From positions 1,124,734 to 1,188,733 of the forward strand of contig VYZB01000077.1 of NCBI GenBank assembly GCA_013397455.1: a stretch of DNA of 64,000 nucleotides. Reading direction: 5' to 3'. The notes below the pieces were generated by a model. It was not told the origin of the DNA. It saw only the letters and a program-made list of their open reading frames with translations, and searched no databases. How positions within the stretch are numbered: position 1 is the first letter of the stretch; each line of letters starts with the position of its first letter. Position numbers and translations under genes: made by a program. Shown piece by piece: positions 1 through 14,000 of the stretch. Source of the stretch: Crotophaga sulcirostris (Eukaryota; Chordata; Aves; Cuculiformes; Crotophagidae).

Positions 1-53
1 CCTTCTCTTCTCCAAGCTGAACAACCCCAACTCTCTCAGCCTGTCCTCATAGC
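1..53 (-). mobile_element. CR1 LINE fragment, running off the left edge
   Basis: The window opens inside an antisense CR1 3' region. The words for 'CTTCTCCAAGCTGAACAACC', 'CAACTCTCTCAGCCTG' and 'TCCTCATAG' appear in the order expected for the reverse complement of the segment upstream of the CR1 3' untranslated end. Similarity stops at about base 53, where the consensus would continue into 'GAGAGGTGCTCCAGCCC'. The remaining 3' part lies to the left of the window. No open frame remains. Confidence 0.85.
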
Positions 54-1103
54 AGGAAAGTGAATCAGAATGTACGAAGCTCTCTTGTCTGATCTGCCTC
101 ATTAGATCCCATTAGCCTTGATCCACTGATAATTATTTTTGTCCGAGAAAATGTGGAATCATCATTTTCTTTCCAGTTTTCTTAGGTGGGCTCTTGGGGA
201 TAGAAAAAGGGGACCAGTGTTCATCTTGGGAAGGGACAGAGTATATTACTTCAGGTATATACAAAGAGTGGTGAACTTGTATAAAAGCATGATGTTTTGA
301 AAGGACCGGCTTCAACAAACAATATCCATATCATACCCTCAGATTTAATAAGGAAGACTAAGTCATTTGCACTAGTGTAAATTATTTTGCCAACACTCTG
401 CATATAACTTTCTATGCGTTGCAGGTCAGAAGCAGTGGTATTGACAAGCTGTAACACCTCCAAAAAGTGCTAGCATGAAGGGATCTCACTGTAGAGAATA
501 TTCTGTGCCTGCTATCTGACAGGTGGTCCAAGAGCCATAGTGGAGGTGTGAGTTCCAGCTTCCCTCTGGGTTGCGGGACCAATGGGAAGAAGGGGTGTGT
601 TAATGAGCTTCTTAAGAGTCAAAGGGTGACGCTTGGTGAAATTGCCTATCAGGAACTCCAATGTACTCATTATGACCTTTTTAAGCTTAACTAACTGAAA
701 CATTTTTTCGTGTTCATTTGTACCTAGAGCAATCCTTTATGCCCAGCAATTCACTGTTTATGTCAAAGGACACTTAATGTGAAGGCTTTTTTTTTGAGGA
801 GACCGAATTTGTTATGATGAAAAATATCATTTAGGAGGATGCCTTTAGGATGTGTGGGAAAAATGGTACAATCAGCATGTGAGAATGTGAAATTTAACTG
901 GAGGTCAAAGTAATTTTCCCAAACAATCATTTGGTTCCTATTTCATGAATTCTAGAAGAATTCAAGCAAAGAAAGGGAGTAGAATGTATTCTTTGTAAGG
1001 GACTAGTTCTGAACACTCTGATGCTCATATTTTGTCATTTTATAAAGCTTAAGGCAAAAAGAGCTATATTTTTTTCTCAGTTAGACCAAATCATGCAATT
1101 CTT
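54..1103. other. Unique AT-rich sequence, no gene seen
   Basis: Open frames here are at most about 70 codons on either strand and resemble no protein family I know. I saw no splice-flanked coding segment and no recognisable repeat. Confidence 0.6.
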
Positions 1104-1492
1104 AGCCTGGAGAAGGGAAAGCTCCAGGGAGACCTTATTGCAGTCTTTCAGTACTTAAAGGGGGCTTATAAGAACGATGGGGACAAACCTTTTAGCAGGG
1201 CCTCTTGCAATAGGACAAGGGGCACTGGCTTTAACTAAAAGAGGGTAGATTTAGACTAGATATAAGGAAAAAATATTTTACAGTGAGGGTGGTAAAAGCT
1301 GGAACAGGTGGCCTAGAGTGGTGGTAGAAGACCCATCCCTGGAAACATGCAAATTCCATTTGCGATGGAACTCTGAGCAACCTGATCCAGCTGAAGATGT
1401 CCCTGCTCATTGCAGGGAAGTTTAAGAAGGCGACGTTGAAAGGTCCCTTCCAACCCAAACCATTGTATGACTCCATGGTTCTATAATTCTGT
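1104..1492 (+). mobile_element. CR1 LINE 3' end, 5'-truncated
   Basis: A sense-oriented CR1 3' end of about 390 bp. The landmarks appear in order: 'AGCCTGGAGAAG', 'GGGAGACCTTATTGCAG', 'TACTTAAAGGGGGCTTATAAG', 'GATAGGACAAGGGG'-like, 'AGAGGGTAGATTTAGACTAG', 'CATCCCTGGAA', 'TGAGCAACCTG' and 'AAGGTCCCTTCCAACCCAAA'. It ends in a decayed ATTCTRTG-type octamer tail. CR1 elements are non-LTR retrotransposons whose copies are usually 5'-truncated like this one. The copy carries many substitutions and no reverse transcriptase coding capacity, so it is an old fixed insertion. I see no convincing target duplication: the 'AATTCT' on both sides is part of the tail motif. Confidence 0.95.
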
Positions 1493-4066
1493 AACTCACA
1501 CAAGCGACACGTCATGGTTTGATGTAATGTTGTTCTGCCTGTATTCATGCCAGTAACAGTTTTACACCACAGCACACCACAACTTGCTTTATTGTGACAA
1601 TTATTCAGACCACTTATTTTAGAATTTTGAAATACTGGCTGATACTAAATTTCATTACCCGATCACTTAGAAGAGGGGGAAAAAATGAGGAAGAATATAT
1701 TCAAAATCTCCAAAATACTTTTAAACAGCTTTTCCTTAATCAAAGCAACATATTTACAAAATAAGTAGTTAAACTGTTGGGGCTAGAAATGAATGGTGTC
1801 TCCACATGTCACCAAAACATACTGAATCCCACTGTACAATGTCCTGTTTTAATACACTGCACTGAATTTCCAGTCTGAACCAGTACAGTTTTCACCCTTC
1901 CTTTTTATCTGGCCCATCTGTTTAGTAAGGGCAGCAGCAGAGTGAGAAAAGAATTCATTTCATTTGGGAGTGGGATAAAAATTGCTTTAAAAAAATCTCT
2001 CAATGCCTCAGAAGTACGTTACTTAAAAATAGACATAAGTAACAATTTTTTTCTGATATCCTGATCACTTGTTTATGCAAAGTCTTTCTGAAAATTATTC
2101 TCTAAATTTACACAATATTATGCTTGTAATTATATTATATACTATATACTAATATATAAATCACAATAATATTATAAGATATTTTATCTTCTATTTTTTC
2201 AAGTACAGGATATATACAAACATTTTACCCCTCTATTTGGCATATATGAAAGAACATTTTAGAAGTATATTACACAGAAGTAAAAAAAAATATAAAGGTA
2301 TATAAAGTGTTCAGCTGCCCAGAGGTTGGCATCTGGGGGAAATTTGGCTTTTCATGTGGTCAGAGGCATAAAAAATTCCTTTGTTTGCACATTCCAGGTC
2401 TAAATCCATAGTCAGACAACTAGATTTATGTCCCTACAGCTTCCATCCCATTACAAAGCAACTTTCAGAACAAAGGACAGAAATTTAAAAGCTATGGGGT
2501 TTTTTTGTTGTGCTTGTAGTACTATTCTGATACCCGAGCCTTCTCTTTGTTTGATGAATTACAGTTATGACAATTTAGGATTCTCAGAACACCTGCTAAT
2601 GTACATCAAAATCCACCTTCAGGGAGGAGGATGCAGTTTTATCCATATTGTCTTTGCTAGAAATTTAAATGAACTTTAATTGTAATAGTGGCTTTGGAGA
2701 ACAGAAAGTCTACCAGATTCTTGTAGGCCATAGAGAAGTTAAGGTGGAAATTATTTGTTATAGCTGGAGTGAAAAGCTGTTGCAGCCAGCTACCTGTGCC
2801 TTTTGTACCAGTTTTGATTGTTTATAAGTTTAAACCATAGTTTTTTTTCTATACACTTTGACATTCCACAGTATTGTAGTTTCTATTTTTTATTTCTGCT
2901 AACTTAAGAAACTTCTGAATATTTTTCTTTACCTCTAGAATCATATTCTTTCCCTGTAGAATCAGTTTAAGCCCAGGGAGGTTGAAACATCTCAAAGGGA
3001 AAAGCAATTTCACTCTCCAAACTTATGGGTAAATACTATCTATGTAGTCTGTAGTTAAATTGGGTCTGAGGTTTCTTGCAATTTCTTTCACCTTTAAACA
3101 GTTTACACTGGAAAAATGCAAATGCACACAAGCATCTCTCACCTGACTACATAAATTGTAGACTCTTGCCTACTTCCATTTCCTTAGACATTAGTCTGAC
3201 TAACGCCTGTCTTCCAGAGATGAACTGGTCCCCATGTGACTACAGCAAGAGATGACAAATCTACCACTACCTTTTGCAATTATTGCAGCAGCTGTTAAAA
3301 ATATGTGCATTATACCAAGTAATCCAGACATGACTTTTGGGTTTACCTTTTTTCAGTAGATCTTGTTTTTTTTCTTGCTAGCAAGGCTTCAGCTTCACTT
3401 ACCACTACATGCTTTCCAGAAACTTTTTAGGAAGGGAAAATAGGTGGAAAGGAAGGAAACAGAAGTTGAAAGTAAGGTGTTGGGTTTTTTTTTACTGCTC
3501 CCAAGGTGTACGGGAAAAGTACGTAAGTCCTCCTCTTGCCCTTCCACAGCTATTTTACAAACCCTCAGCCAACTTACCCTCAGACACTGAGCATCCCGCG
3601 GTCTACCAGGAATAACGGACACAAATTTGATGCTGATCCATCTTCCAGCACTTTCTCCTGCTCTCCTCAGTGATATAAATACAGTCTTATATGCTGCAGG
3701 AGAAGGAGCACCAGTTGTCTTCATGGCCATCAAACCCTCATTCTGATCTGGCTTCAGGGAGATAAGTACTGCTTTTTTGGGCAGGGAAGAAGATATCCAT
3801 AAAAGAGATCACTTCTAAGCTGGAAATGAGTGCAAGTAATCTGGGCCTCAGTAATTTCTTCCTAGACAGCCAACTAGGAAATGCCCTCATATACTACTCT
3901 TTGTTTCTTGCAGCACAAAAAAGAAGTGTTATACCCAATTTTTGGCTGCGTAGACACAGGAAAATAGGGTTAGTTTTCCCTTCTCAGTAGAGAGCACAAA
4001 ATATGATTTTGCATCAACATGTTATCATATCTAAAATATTTTATTTTGCCAGTATGTCAAGCAAAT
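1493..4066. other. Unique AT-rich sequence, no gene seen
   Basis: No gene or known repeat is seen. Bases 2100 to 2300 are strikingly AT-rich, with runs of TATA and ATATAAAT words. Such a segment could act as a matrix-attachment or replication-unwinding site, but nothing in the sequence proves that. Open frames reach about 110 codons and look like chance. Confidence 0.6.
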
Positions 4067-4090
4067 TTCCTTCCTTCTTTCCTTCCTTCC
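4067..4090 (+). repeat. (TTCC)n microsatellite, imperfect
   Basis: About six TTCC units with one interruption (TTCT). Confidence 0.9.
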
Positions 4091-7000
4091 TGAAAGTCAA
4101 CACTACCAAATTGAAACTGATTTCTGCCTCTGTTGATTTTTTATTGTTGTTCTTTGAAACAGAAAAATATATGTATTTCTATACTGCTTCTACAAGAGTG
4201 GCATTTTTATAAGTGATGCTAGTTAAAGAGGGAACTGCCTATCCCTTATTGCTCTACCAGATCTGTGTGTTTCATTCTCTCTGTGCAGTTACAAACAAAC
4301 CTCTTAATATCTGTGGCCATACTGAAAAACACTTAACTTGAGTACTGTTGAAGCTTGAGGGGAAATAAAACTATCCCTGGGTTTATACATATAAAGAATG
4401 ATAGACTTTAAAATAATCAAAGTGGACTTACTCCAAATATCCAGATGTAAGTAAAGAGAAAAAAAAAAAGACTACAGCAAATCCTTTTTCCTATAGGCTT
4501 GATCTTTACCTGTAGATACATCTCTGGATAGAAAGCTGAGTTTTGAAAAATGAAGTTGAAGATAGAGTGTATCACTCTTCAGGAAAATTTTCTTTCAGTT
4601 TCTGCCATTCTTTTCTAAGGGACATTATGCTATGTAAGCCTTGTGCATTGAGCTCACTTAACTTGCCTAATTCCTAGTCTTTTGAGTGGAGCAGTGAACA
4701 AACTCGAGGTGCAGACTTGAAACTGCAAGAACAACACAATAATATACCAAATTGTTAGCACAGTGTTAATGCCTGTCTTTACAAGGTGTCTGTGGTTCTG
4801 TGAGTAAAACATAGGGGTAAACAGCAGAGTGGTGGAGTTATTTTTTTCCTGGTGAATTAGAATCAGCTCATTCTCATCTTGAATAAAACCCAACACTTTA
4901 AAATTACCATAAATGCAGAGAATAAGAAAGCATGGAGACCATTTTTTAAAGGTACAACACAAAGAAAGGATAAGACAAAGCTCCTCTGTTTTTATCATTT
5001 GGGTTGTACAATGAAATTATCAGAACAAAAATCTATACTGGTAGTAAAAATTAATGATATACATGAAAGGTAAAATTCATCTTATGAGAAGCACTTGAAT
5101 TGCCATAAAAATTGATGACGGCGGGATCTGCAGGATTTGTTCCCATCTGTCACTAGTCTAAAACATTGCAAAGAATTGAAAAGACTGCTTTAAGATGGTA
5201 GACATAGAATGACTTATTTAACCTTCTTGCTTTCACTTAAATTACATACCAACATGTAAGCAATGAGACTTTTCTCTGTTTTCCCCTGTAACCACAGCCT
5301 ATGTGTAAAACCAGGTAGCAGAAATTTTAGCCCACATCTCTATTAAATTGGGTAATGACTATTCACCATGCAGTTTTTGGCAAGTAGAGACAGGGCAAGC
5401 ATTCAAGAAAAACAAGAAATTTCCTGCTGTATATGAACTGCTCATAAACACTTGAGCCCTGGTACTTTTTACTCAAACCTTGCAGGTCTCAGATGCCTAG
5501 TATTAATAGACACTGCTAATTATAAGCAGTGTGGTTAAAGCAAATGCTTAGCCATACAGAACATTAATTGACACTGTTGTTGGGGAAAATGAAGGGCTGT
5601 GTGTGTGGGGAACTGTTTTCCCAGTAAGAAAGCTTAAGTCACTGCAGTTTTTGCCATTTTGTTCATATTTTCCCAAAGCAGCTCTAGATTTAGACTACAT
5701 TCTCTGCCTTAGAAGACCAAGGAGGGAACTATGATCCCTCAGTTCCTTTCTGGCTCCCCTGGTTCAAGGTGGGAGGTAGTCTGCTAATGACCTATTACCA
5801 CCAAGTTTCCACAGCCGTGCTGGCCAGGCCTTCAGGGGTGTGAAGTCAAGGTTCAGTTCGCTGCCTATGCTGTAGCTCTGCTACTCTACCTACCTGTGTC
5901 TCATGTATGAATACCTTCTGCCCTGTGCCTCAATCAGCTGTGCTGGCCATCACAGGAAAAGAAAAATCACAACAAAAAAACCCAACCAGGACCTCCTGTT
6001 CTTGTCTGAGGTATTCAGAGGATTTATGATGGTTGATTCTTTTATACATCTCATATTTCTGGTCTTCGTTCAGCTGGCACAAAGCCTACCTTTGGATTAG
6101 GAGATTTATTAACTTGTTCTGGCTGCTTCTTACCTAAGGAGCTGCCATTTAAATTTTTTACAGTACTTGAAATCCCATTCAGCTTTTAGGATGAAATGAA
6201 GGACAACAGGAGCAATGAAGAAGAGTTAACTGAGGAAGAGGTATAAAACATGGTGGTTATAATGCATCATGTACTTACACAGAGTAAAGGCTATTAGATG
6301 CAGCCCCTAAGAATTTGCCTTTTCTAATGTAAAACTAGTCAACAGCTAGAGAAATTATCACTAGTAACAGAAAACTTTTAGTATACTTTGCTTGTTCAGT
6401 ATCTCCAACTGAGTGGGAAGACTTTTACCTTTATGACAAAATGTGAAGAATAGAGAGACTAAGTCTAGGAAATAACCACAGAAATGAACATTTCATCAGA
6501 CCTAAGAAAGAAAAAAGTTAATTTTGCTTCATTTCTTAGGAAGAATCAAAAAGGTTAACGACCTAAACAGCTTTTTTCCCTCATCTGTTATTGTGCAGCA
6601 AGTAAAAACAAAGCATTGCAGAAGAAAGGGGCAAATCGCTCAATTTATGGAGTGTCCTGTTACTTTGCACAGCACATTAGGGGTTAGGATTCAGCAGGTT
6701 TTTAAGAGGAGTCATGGCTGACTATTGAATCGTTTGCTGGGAGCAGAGCAAGGCTGAAGGAAGGGACAGCTGAAGTAGTTAAAGTTTAGACCTTCTAGTC
6801 TGCCTCTAAAGTGGAAGCACAAAGGACTCCGTGGGGTATAATTTAGGCTTTGTGTTCAAAGTAGTTATGCTTTGCAGATAGACTTTTTGCAGTCTGCAAG
6901 CAGGGAACTGTGTGTTGCCTGGTGAACCTGTAGAGATGAAATGCCTGAAATGAAGTATTTTCGAAAAACCTCATGAATATATTAATTACTAACAGGATCT

Positions 7001-7953
7001 GCTTCATGTAATAACACTATAGACTCATTTGATTAGTTCTGGTGTGAGAACCAACATTTTACACCTACCCTCCTCCTGTATAGAGCACAGCAGCTTCTCA
7101 TGTATTTTTAACTCGGAAGCACTACATCGAGGTGTAGATCTCCCTCTGTGCAAGAGAGGGCAGCCTAGTCCTGGTAATAATGCCTCCGGGGCCCTGGACA
7201 TGTGGAAAATCTGTTACCTTATTTGTCATGCTCGACTGTAAAAATTACTGCATAAATTGAAAATTAATCTTTGTTCTTCATTTTATGGGGGACGGGAGAC
7301 TATTCTGAGACTTTTTATGTTTGAAGGAAAGTTACAAAATAAAATCCTTTGTTTTATTCATGGGAAATTTCTGCTAATGTGGTACAAATATGTGGGTTTC
7401 TTCAGTGATAAATTACTTTACAACTTGTAGTGTGAAAGCTGAGATGAATTAGAGCCCTATGTCTGGACTGATCTCATCAATTCTGGTTCCTCAGCAGGGA
7501 TTTGGCTTTTGATCACACACTTCTTAATAGATCCAAATATCTGGACACTATGGCCACTTGTGTTTAAATCCTTGCTGCTTGCGTTTATTTCATGCATCAC
7601 TTTTTGGTCTTAAAAGCTAAGAGGTGCAGTGCAGGGTCAGACTGAAGGTCTGCATTGTTTGGTAATCTTTCTTTAAGAGTGGTTAATAGCAAATGCTTAG
7701 GGCAGGAATATGACAAATAGGGTGAACATAGAGAGTTCGTTGTCTGACATACCTTCCCACCTTCTAAGAGTCACTCGTCCAAAGCCACAACTTCTTGAAC
7801 CAGAGTTTGTATCTTGACAGCCACTCTTTCTTTTCCCTGAGGACATTCCATGTGCTCAGTATACCTGAGAACAGGAATACAGTTTAAATAATTTCCTTGT
7901 TTGATTTTAAGGACTGTTTTTCTGTCTGAAACAGACTTTCTCCATTCCTGAAG
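4091..7953. other. Unique sequence, no gene seen
   Basis: Both strands are broken by frequent stops, and the longest frame is 114 codons. I recognise no exon, RNA gene or repeat. A GC-richer patch around 5700 to 5900 and another around 7060 to 7200 give short open frames without family resemblance. Confidence 0.55.
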
Positions 7954-8035
7954 CTTTCTTTCTTTTTTCATTCTTTTTTCCCCTACTTTATTCCTTTCTT
8001 TTTAATTTTATACCTTCAGTCTTTTTTATTACATT
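7954..8035 (+). repeat. Pyrimidine-rich low-complexity tract
   Basis: Roughly 80 bases dominated by T and C in short CTTT and TTTTTTC runs with few purines. It is a degenerate polypyrimidine tract rather than a clean tandem repeat. Confidence 0.7.
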
Positions 8036-11000
8036 CTTCAGAATTTAAGCCAGCTCAGTTTCAGAATAATGCCTTGCTTTCTGTCATAAGCCCAGGTACC
8101 TGAGTCTGAAATCCTGTCCAAGTTTCAGCTCCATCAAGTTCCTGGACTAGTTTATATACAAGTTCCTAGACTTGTGCATAAAAAAGATACCTATCTTTTT
8201 ATTCTGTTAGTTCATTTTGCAATGCACTCCTGTGCCCTCAACTCTATTAATTTCATTTTTGTTTCAATAAATTTCATAGAATGTATTACTCTATTTCAAG
8301 GTATCTGTTTCAGGAGTGTCCCCTCTGTGTTGATGTCCTCTCCAAAAAATCTCCTAAAATGAAATGTCTGGTGAAAACCAGACTTGGATGCTGAGATATG
8401 GGAGGCTGAGTTCTCAGATGGCACTAATCATCAAAAAACAACAAAAAAAAGCCACATCTAACTATTATCTTTAAATACCAAGGAGAAAGGACTGTTTCAC
8501 TGCAGAGGATAAGTTACTAGCAATTAGATAGGAAAAAAGGAAGAAAAAATGTTTGGGGAAAATCTTCCTCATTTGACTTTCAGCAATTGAAATGTCTCCT
8601 CAACTTTCTTTGCTCATGACTCTTGTCATTACTGCATGTCTGGCCTGCCCACATTCTTGCAACTTGGGCCTTCCAGTTTTCATGGGTTAAGGCCACTCTT
8701 ACCTTTAACCTTTCATTAGACTTTTCTGTCTTGTCTAGAATACTATGAGACACAAATATGAAAGAGAAACTCGTAAGTGTGGTCAGGTTGTATGCTAGTT
8801 GGCCTATGGCTGTTTTCTGTTCTGCTTCTGCCTCTAAGCTTAAAGCTCCTGCTATTCTATACTACCTAAGTGCACATATTCTTCACTGCAGAGCTGCCTT
8901 CCTAAAGAGAGAGAGTTCTGGAACCCCCTTGCTAGCACATCAGTGACATTAATTTCTTTGCCAATTAGTATAATAAGGAAGCATGTGCCTTATGGATTTT
9001 CCTACCTTAAAGCAGCTTTCATATGTGATAAGGTGTTGGCAGCATGAGTATTTCTCAGTACACTCATTACAGCATTATGGTGATTTATGGGTGGTTTATG
9101 GATCAACTAAACCACAGTCTTGGTGTGGATGCCCTGGTTAACTTTGGAGGTGATGTGTTCATGGAAAGCAATGATTTGACTCTAGGACTAAGTTTCAAAC
9201 CCACAAAGTTCAAATGGGTTCGGAATTTACTCAAACACATTCTCACGTTCCTCTATTTTACAGACAAGGGTAATGATCCTAAAAGCAACTGCCCTGCAGC
9301 GTCACTGGAGTGAAAAATTGAAGGGTTGTTTTCCAAGTAATCTGATTCTATACAGCTGGATCAATAGTCAATATTATCAGGCCTTGGCTGTCTTGATTCT
9401 ACTTAATTTTTACCGTTGCATGTCCCAATAAAGCCCAATGTGGAAGACCCTCTGCGATCTGGAGGGGAAAGGAGGGCAAGAAACCATACCTGCTCTCAAT
9501 GCTCTCTGCTTTTTAATATACAATATTTATTGAAAATTCAAGCACTCACATAGGTTTATAAATTGGATGGAAATGTTTAGGTCCTTGTAAAATTGAGAGC
9601 TGAGCCCTGTTATTTGCAAAGATACTGGTACGGCACAGGTATTAACCCAGAACTGTTCAGGCTTATGTAGGTGACTGTTTGCAAAATGGCATGTGAACAA
9701 GTACTGCCCAGTCTTTAAAGCTAAATTTCAGCCCTGTGCTAATCTAACTTCTCTTGTTGTGTTTTGTACTCTCTTCCCAAAATTGTTCGGGTTGATTTTT
9801 ATGTGGTTGTACCAGCCCCACAAAAAATTTCTAATAAGCTTGAATCAAATTAATGGAGACCTTGGAGCACTGGAAAAAAAAAGTTTCAAAAGTTTGTGCC
9901 AAAAATTTTTAAAAATTATGACATGAGTCCCTTTGCCATCGAGTTCTATGCTTTGAAAGCTTCTTTGATACAAGAGTATGTTTTTTTCCTCCTCTTTTTA
10001 CTCCTCTGGTAGTCTGCTTCTGGGTAAGACTAATGTGACCAGGGGTTATCCTTTACAGCTACCTCTGACGGACAGATGATAAAGGCATATTGGGTGACAG
10101 TGTCTTCTGCATCAGATAGAGTGAGGGGATATCAGACAAACAGGGGTTTATGAAGGACAGTCCCAGACCTAAGACTAGTCAATACTACAAACAGCTACTT
10201 CTAACTGAGCAGAATGGCTTTATGGCAGCACTGCCTCAGTGGGGTTGCATGTTGGAAGGGGAACAGTTCCCTGGCAAGGACACAGATATGCCAGGAAAGT
10301 GGGATTTTTTGGTGGCAGACAGCAATATGTGGCTGATTTGTGATCACAGATGCCACTTGGGTGGTGCGGACAAGCTCTGACTGCTCTCAAGAATTTGTCC
10401 AAGTAGCTCTTTAGAAATTCCACCTGGCGAGACTTAAACCATGCCTTTTCAGGACATTGTCACTGACTTCCTCGAACATCTGTAAATAGCTGGTTTGTAT
10501 ATGTTCATGCACCGTGGAGGATAGAGTTTAGATTTTTTTACTAAGGTTATCCTTTTGACACAGGGCCAGATTGTCAGGGAGTCAGATCTATGCTAGGGAG
10601 AGCTGTTTGGTTGACTTAGTGGGTGGTATTCTCATAGGCTAATAACAATTTCTTTGTTTTGTTTGTTTTATTGTACCTTTATTCTTAAGAAACAGACCCA
10701 CTGTGTTTATATATGAGCAGATTGTTCTCCCATTTTTGAAAGCTATGTGTTTTCATCCTGAATGCTGCTTCTCTCCCCAATCTTTTCTAACACCCCCTCC
10801 CAAAATCAAATAAAGAAAACCACCCCAGAAATATAAGGGCAAGTAGACAATGGCTTCATTCATTTTGGAAAATCCTTACCTACTGGCTAAAATGAAAAGG
10901 ATCAGTAAAAAAAAATCATTCCTATTTATCTATTTTCTATCATGGACTTTTTTGGTTGCTGCTGCCTGAGAAACAGTGAGACCTGTAATAAATCATCTCC

Positions 11001-14000
11001 TCTGCAAGAAGAAGCTATAATTTTGACATTTCACATATCTCAATTACTTTTTTTTCTTGCTGTTGTGACTTCTTTTTCAAGCTTAGACTCCACTGCAATG
11101 AAACTGTGAATTCAGGGCAGAAGTAAAACACTATTTACTAATGGTGATAAGAAAATTTACGGTGTGTAGATGAGGGGAAATATACTAAATCATTGGCTGA
11201 TATTCAGGGAAAAAGAAAGTGTATGTATCATGAAATATTATGATTGAAAGCTAGTAGTGAACAATGGAAATTGTGTTTTCTCAGAATCAAATAACTATTA
11301 ACAGAATTTTAATTAATCTATTTCTACCAGAAAATAGCAGAAAAAAAACCTCCACAAAATTCAACAGTCATATTTTGAAAATTTGTTGTCAAACAAAATG
11401 TCAGATTTGGGAAAGTTTAGTGCAACTGTTAAGAAAATGTGGGGATATACTGAATGTGGACAAAATGAAAAGAGGGTGGATTGCTTAATTTTCTGAAAAA
11501 TTTCTGAAGGGGGTTTTTGACAGTAACATTTGTCATTTGAGGTTTTTGAGCAACTCTGCTTGGATTCTCAAGCAATTTAAAAGCTCCACAAACCTAGTTT
11601 GCCTTTTTTTTGAATTTTTTTTCCCTTCTGTTTTCATTTCTGAAAGTAAGGGCAAGCAGCATGAAGTAGTTTTTTACACTTGGACTGAGAAATCAAGGAT
11701 ATTAAAGGCAGGGACTCTAAAATATTGAATGCTCATTGGCAACTTTTCCCCTGGTGGCATATTACTTAGATCAAATCTATCTTCTTTCTGCTTGCTTTTT
11801 ATATTTTCTCCAAATATTTTGGTTTTCCCTCTCTGTTTCTTCTCACTATTATTACTTAGTATTCTGATAAACCTTTATATATTAATTAGCGTTCACCATT
11901 AGAAGAGGTATGTATGAGGTATAAAAATACATTTTAAGTTCCTTATTTAAATCTTATATATAACACTCATTTTTTTAATGTGAGCTTGTTTTCTATATGC
12001 ACAACAGTTTTATTAAGATAGTTACTTTCCTTTCTGCAAAGTAAAATGCTTTTGTAAGGACATGGGATATTAAAATTTAGATAAATAATTCAACCATTCA
12101 ATCACTTATGAAACTGTTTAGCACAAGTCTGACTGTTCTTTCTGGTTAGTGTTGGCTCCTTCAGTTTGTCAGTCCTCCAGCAGTGAATTTGGTCGTCTTC
12201 TTGCTCAGAAGAAAAATACCAATGTACTTCTTCTTTTTTGTTCTTATTTTTTTTTCTTTTTGCTGTCAATATTGTCATAGAGAGTAGAAGGGTCAGCTAC
12301 CAGGAACTTGATATTTTATAGCTTTCTCTTGACTTTACTGTGTCTAACTTTTAAGAAATGACTTCGTGGACTTTTTTTTGATCAATATCTATAAAATATC
12401 AGTTTCAAGTTGATCCTCATCCTGTGCACTCATTGCAGTTTTCTTTCCTATATCTATGCTACTTGCATATCAGACAGACTTTAAACTTTGTACTACGCTT
12501 AAGTTATAAGACTTTGATTCCATATATGCATGAAACCTATGCTTAACATGAAGCTATTGAACTCTGAACGTGCTTAAGTACTTTGATGAGTGGGGGAAGG
12601 CTATAGCAACTGCTTCAAATGAGAACATACCTCAAATTTTCTCAAAATTAGATATGTAAAAGTACATTTTAAGGTCTGTTAAAAACTGCTGTTGAAGAAG
12701 ATCTCACAGTGTTGATAGGAATGATGAGAGCAGAATGAACAACTCTGTGAACCTGCACATACTGGGCCTAAGGCAAAAGCTTGTCCTTACTGTGTCTTTG
12801 CTGTTAGTTCCCTAACACTCTGAAAGTAGTAGTAGTATGTTTATGGAAAACAATGTTTTTAAAGCTGCAGTAACTTTTCCACCATTCTCCTATATCCAGG
12901 AAAATGCCTATTTGTCTTTTGAAAGAATGTCCTTAGTATTTGGAGTATTTGGTGCCTATCTTGGAGCAGAAGCAGCAGAGGTTGGCTGGGTTGGTAGTCA
13001 TGTCCTGGTAGACTCTGGGTAGACTAAACGGGTGCAAAACCTTGCGATCCTCTTTGAAAGAATAGTGATTGTATGCAATTTCTCAAAAGACAAGGAAAGG
13101 GTTGTTAGGCTAAAAATTCAACCATTTTGTGTCTTCTCCAGGGGTAAGCTGCCTTTCAGATGATAGGGTCATGATCTGCTTAAGCCCTGCAAAGAAAATA
13201 CTTTGGTCTTTTTCTTATAATGCTGACATTGAATTTTTATATAGGTTGCAGTTCTTTTTTCAAAGACTTGGCTTGGCCACCAGCTGCACAGCACAAAGCA
13301 GTTCAGAGTAAGAGGTAGCTCTGCACCACAATCGAGTTTTCTTTTTTAAGACATTGGCAAAGGCATCTCAGAAGCTGTTGATCCCAGCAACTTGTGTGAG
13401 TCCTGCATATACCCTGTTTCCTCAGACATTTGCAGTAGAGAGACTGTATTATAGCCAGATCTTCTAAAGTTTTTCTCTTCTATAAGCAGCAGAATGTACC
13501 CACCTTTTCCCCAGTCTGCTTACATGCATGTGGAATTTGGCAGAGGAACCACTTAAGGAGAGGCTGATGATCTCTCTCATGTTGATTTTCTTTGAAATGA
13601 TCTACAAAGAGTTTCCATTCCTTATATACATCTCTGGCTCTTCAGCTCACTAGAGAAAAACTAACAGATAGAGATGTCTCTGTCCCCTAATGCCTATATT
13701 GCCATTCAGTTGTGAGCCAGTTAGGTGATCTTTTTCTCTTCTTTTTCCCTCTTTAATTCTTATGCCTTTGAATGACAGCTTCAAACCAGCAATCAGTACA
13801 AAAAGTCTGTAATTATGTGAAGTCAGGTAAATGAGGCTCATCAGCACACTACAGCATGGGATTTATTTACATCAGTGGCTGCTGAAGCAAGTGATGCCTC
13901 TAAATAACTCCTTCAAACACTGGTCCAGGTCACGTGACTACAACCAGTCCTTGAAAACCATTTTAGTTTTGGCTTTGTACAAGACCAAGACACTATCACA

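Noticed and set aside
1098..1492. AATTCT on both sides of the CR1 as a target duplication
   Set aside because: The right-hand occurrence is part of the CR1 octamer tail, so the match is not independent.
1231..1575. 114-codon minus-strand frame
   Set aside because: It covers the antisense side of the CR1 3' end at 1104..1492, which is not coding in that orientation.
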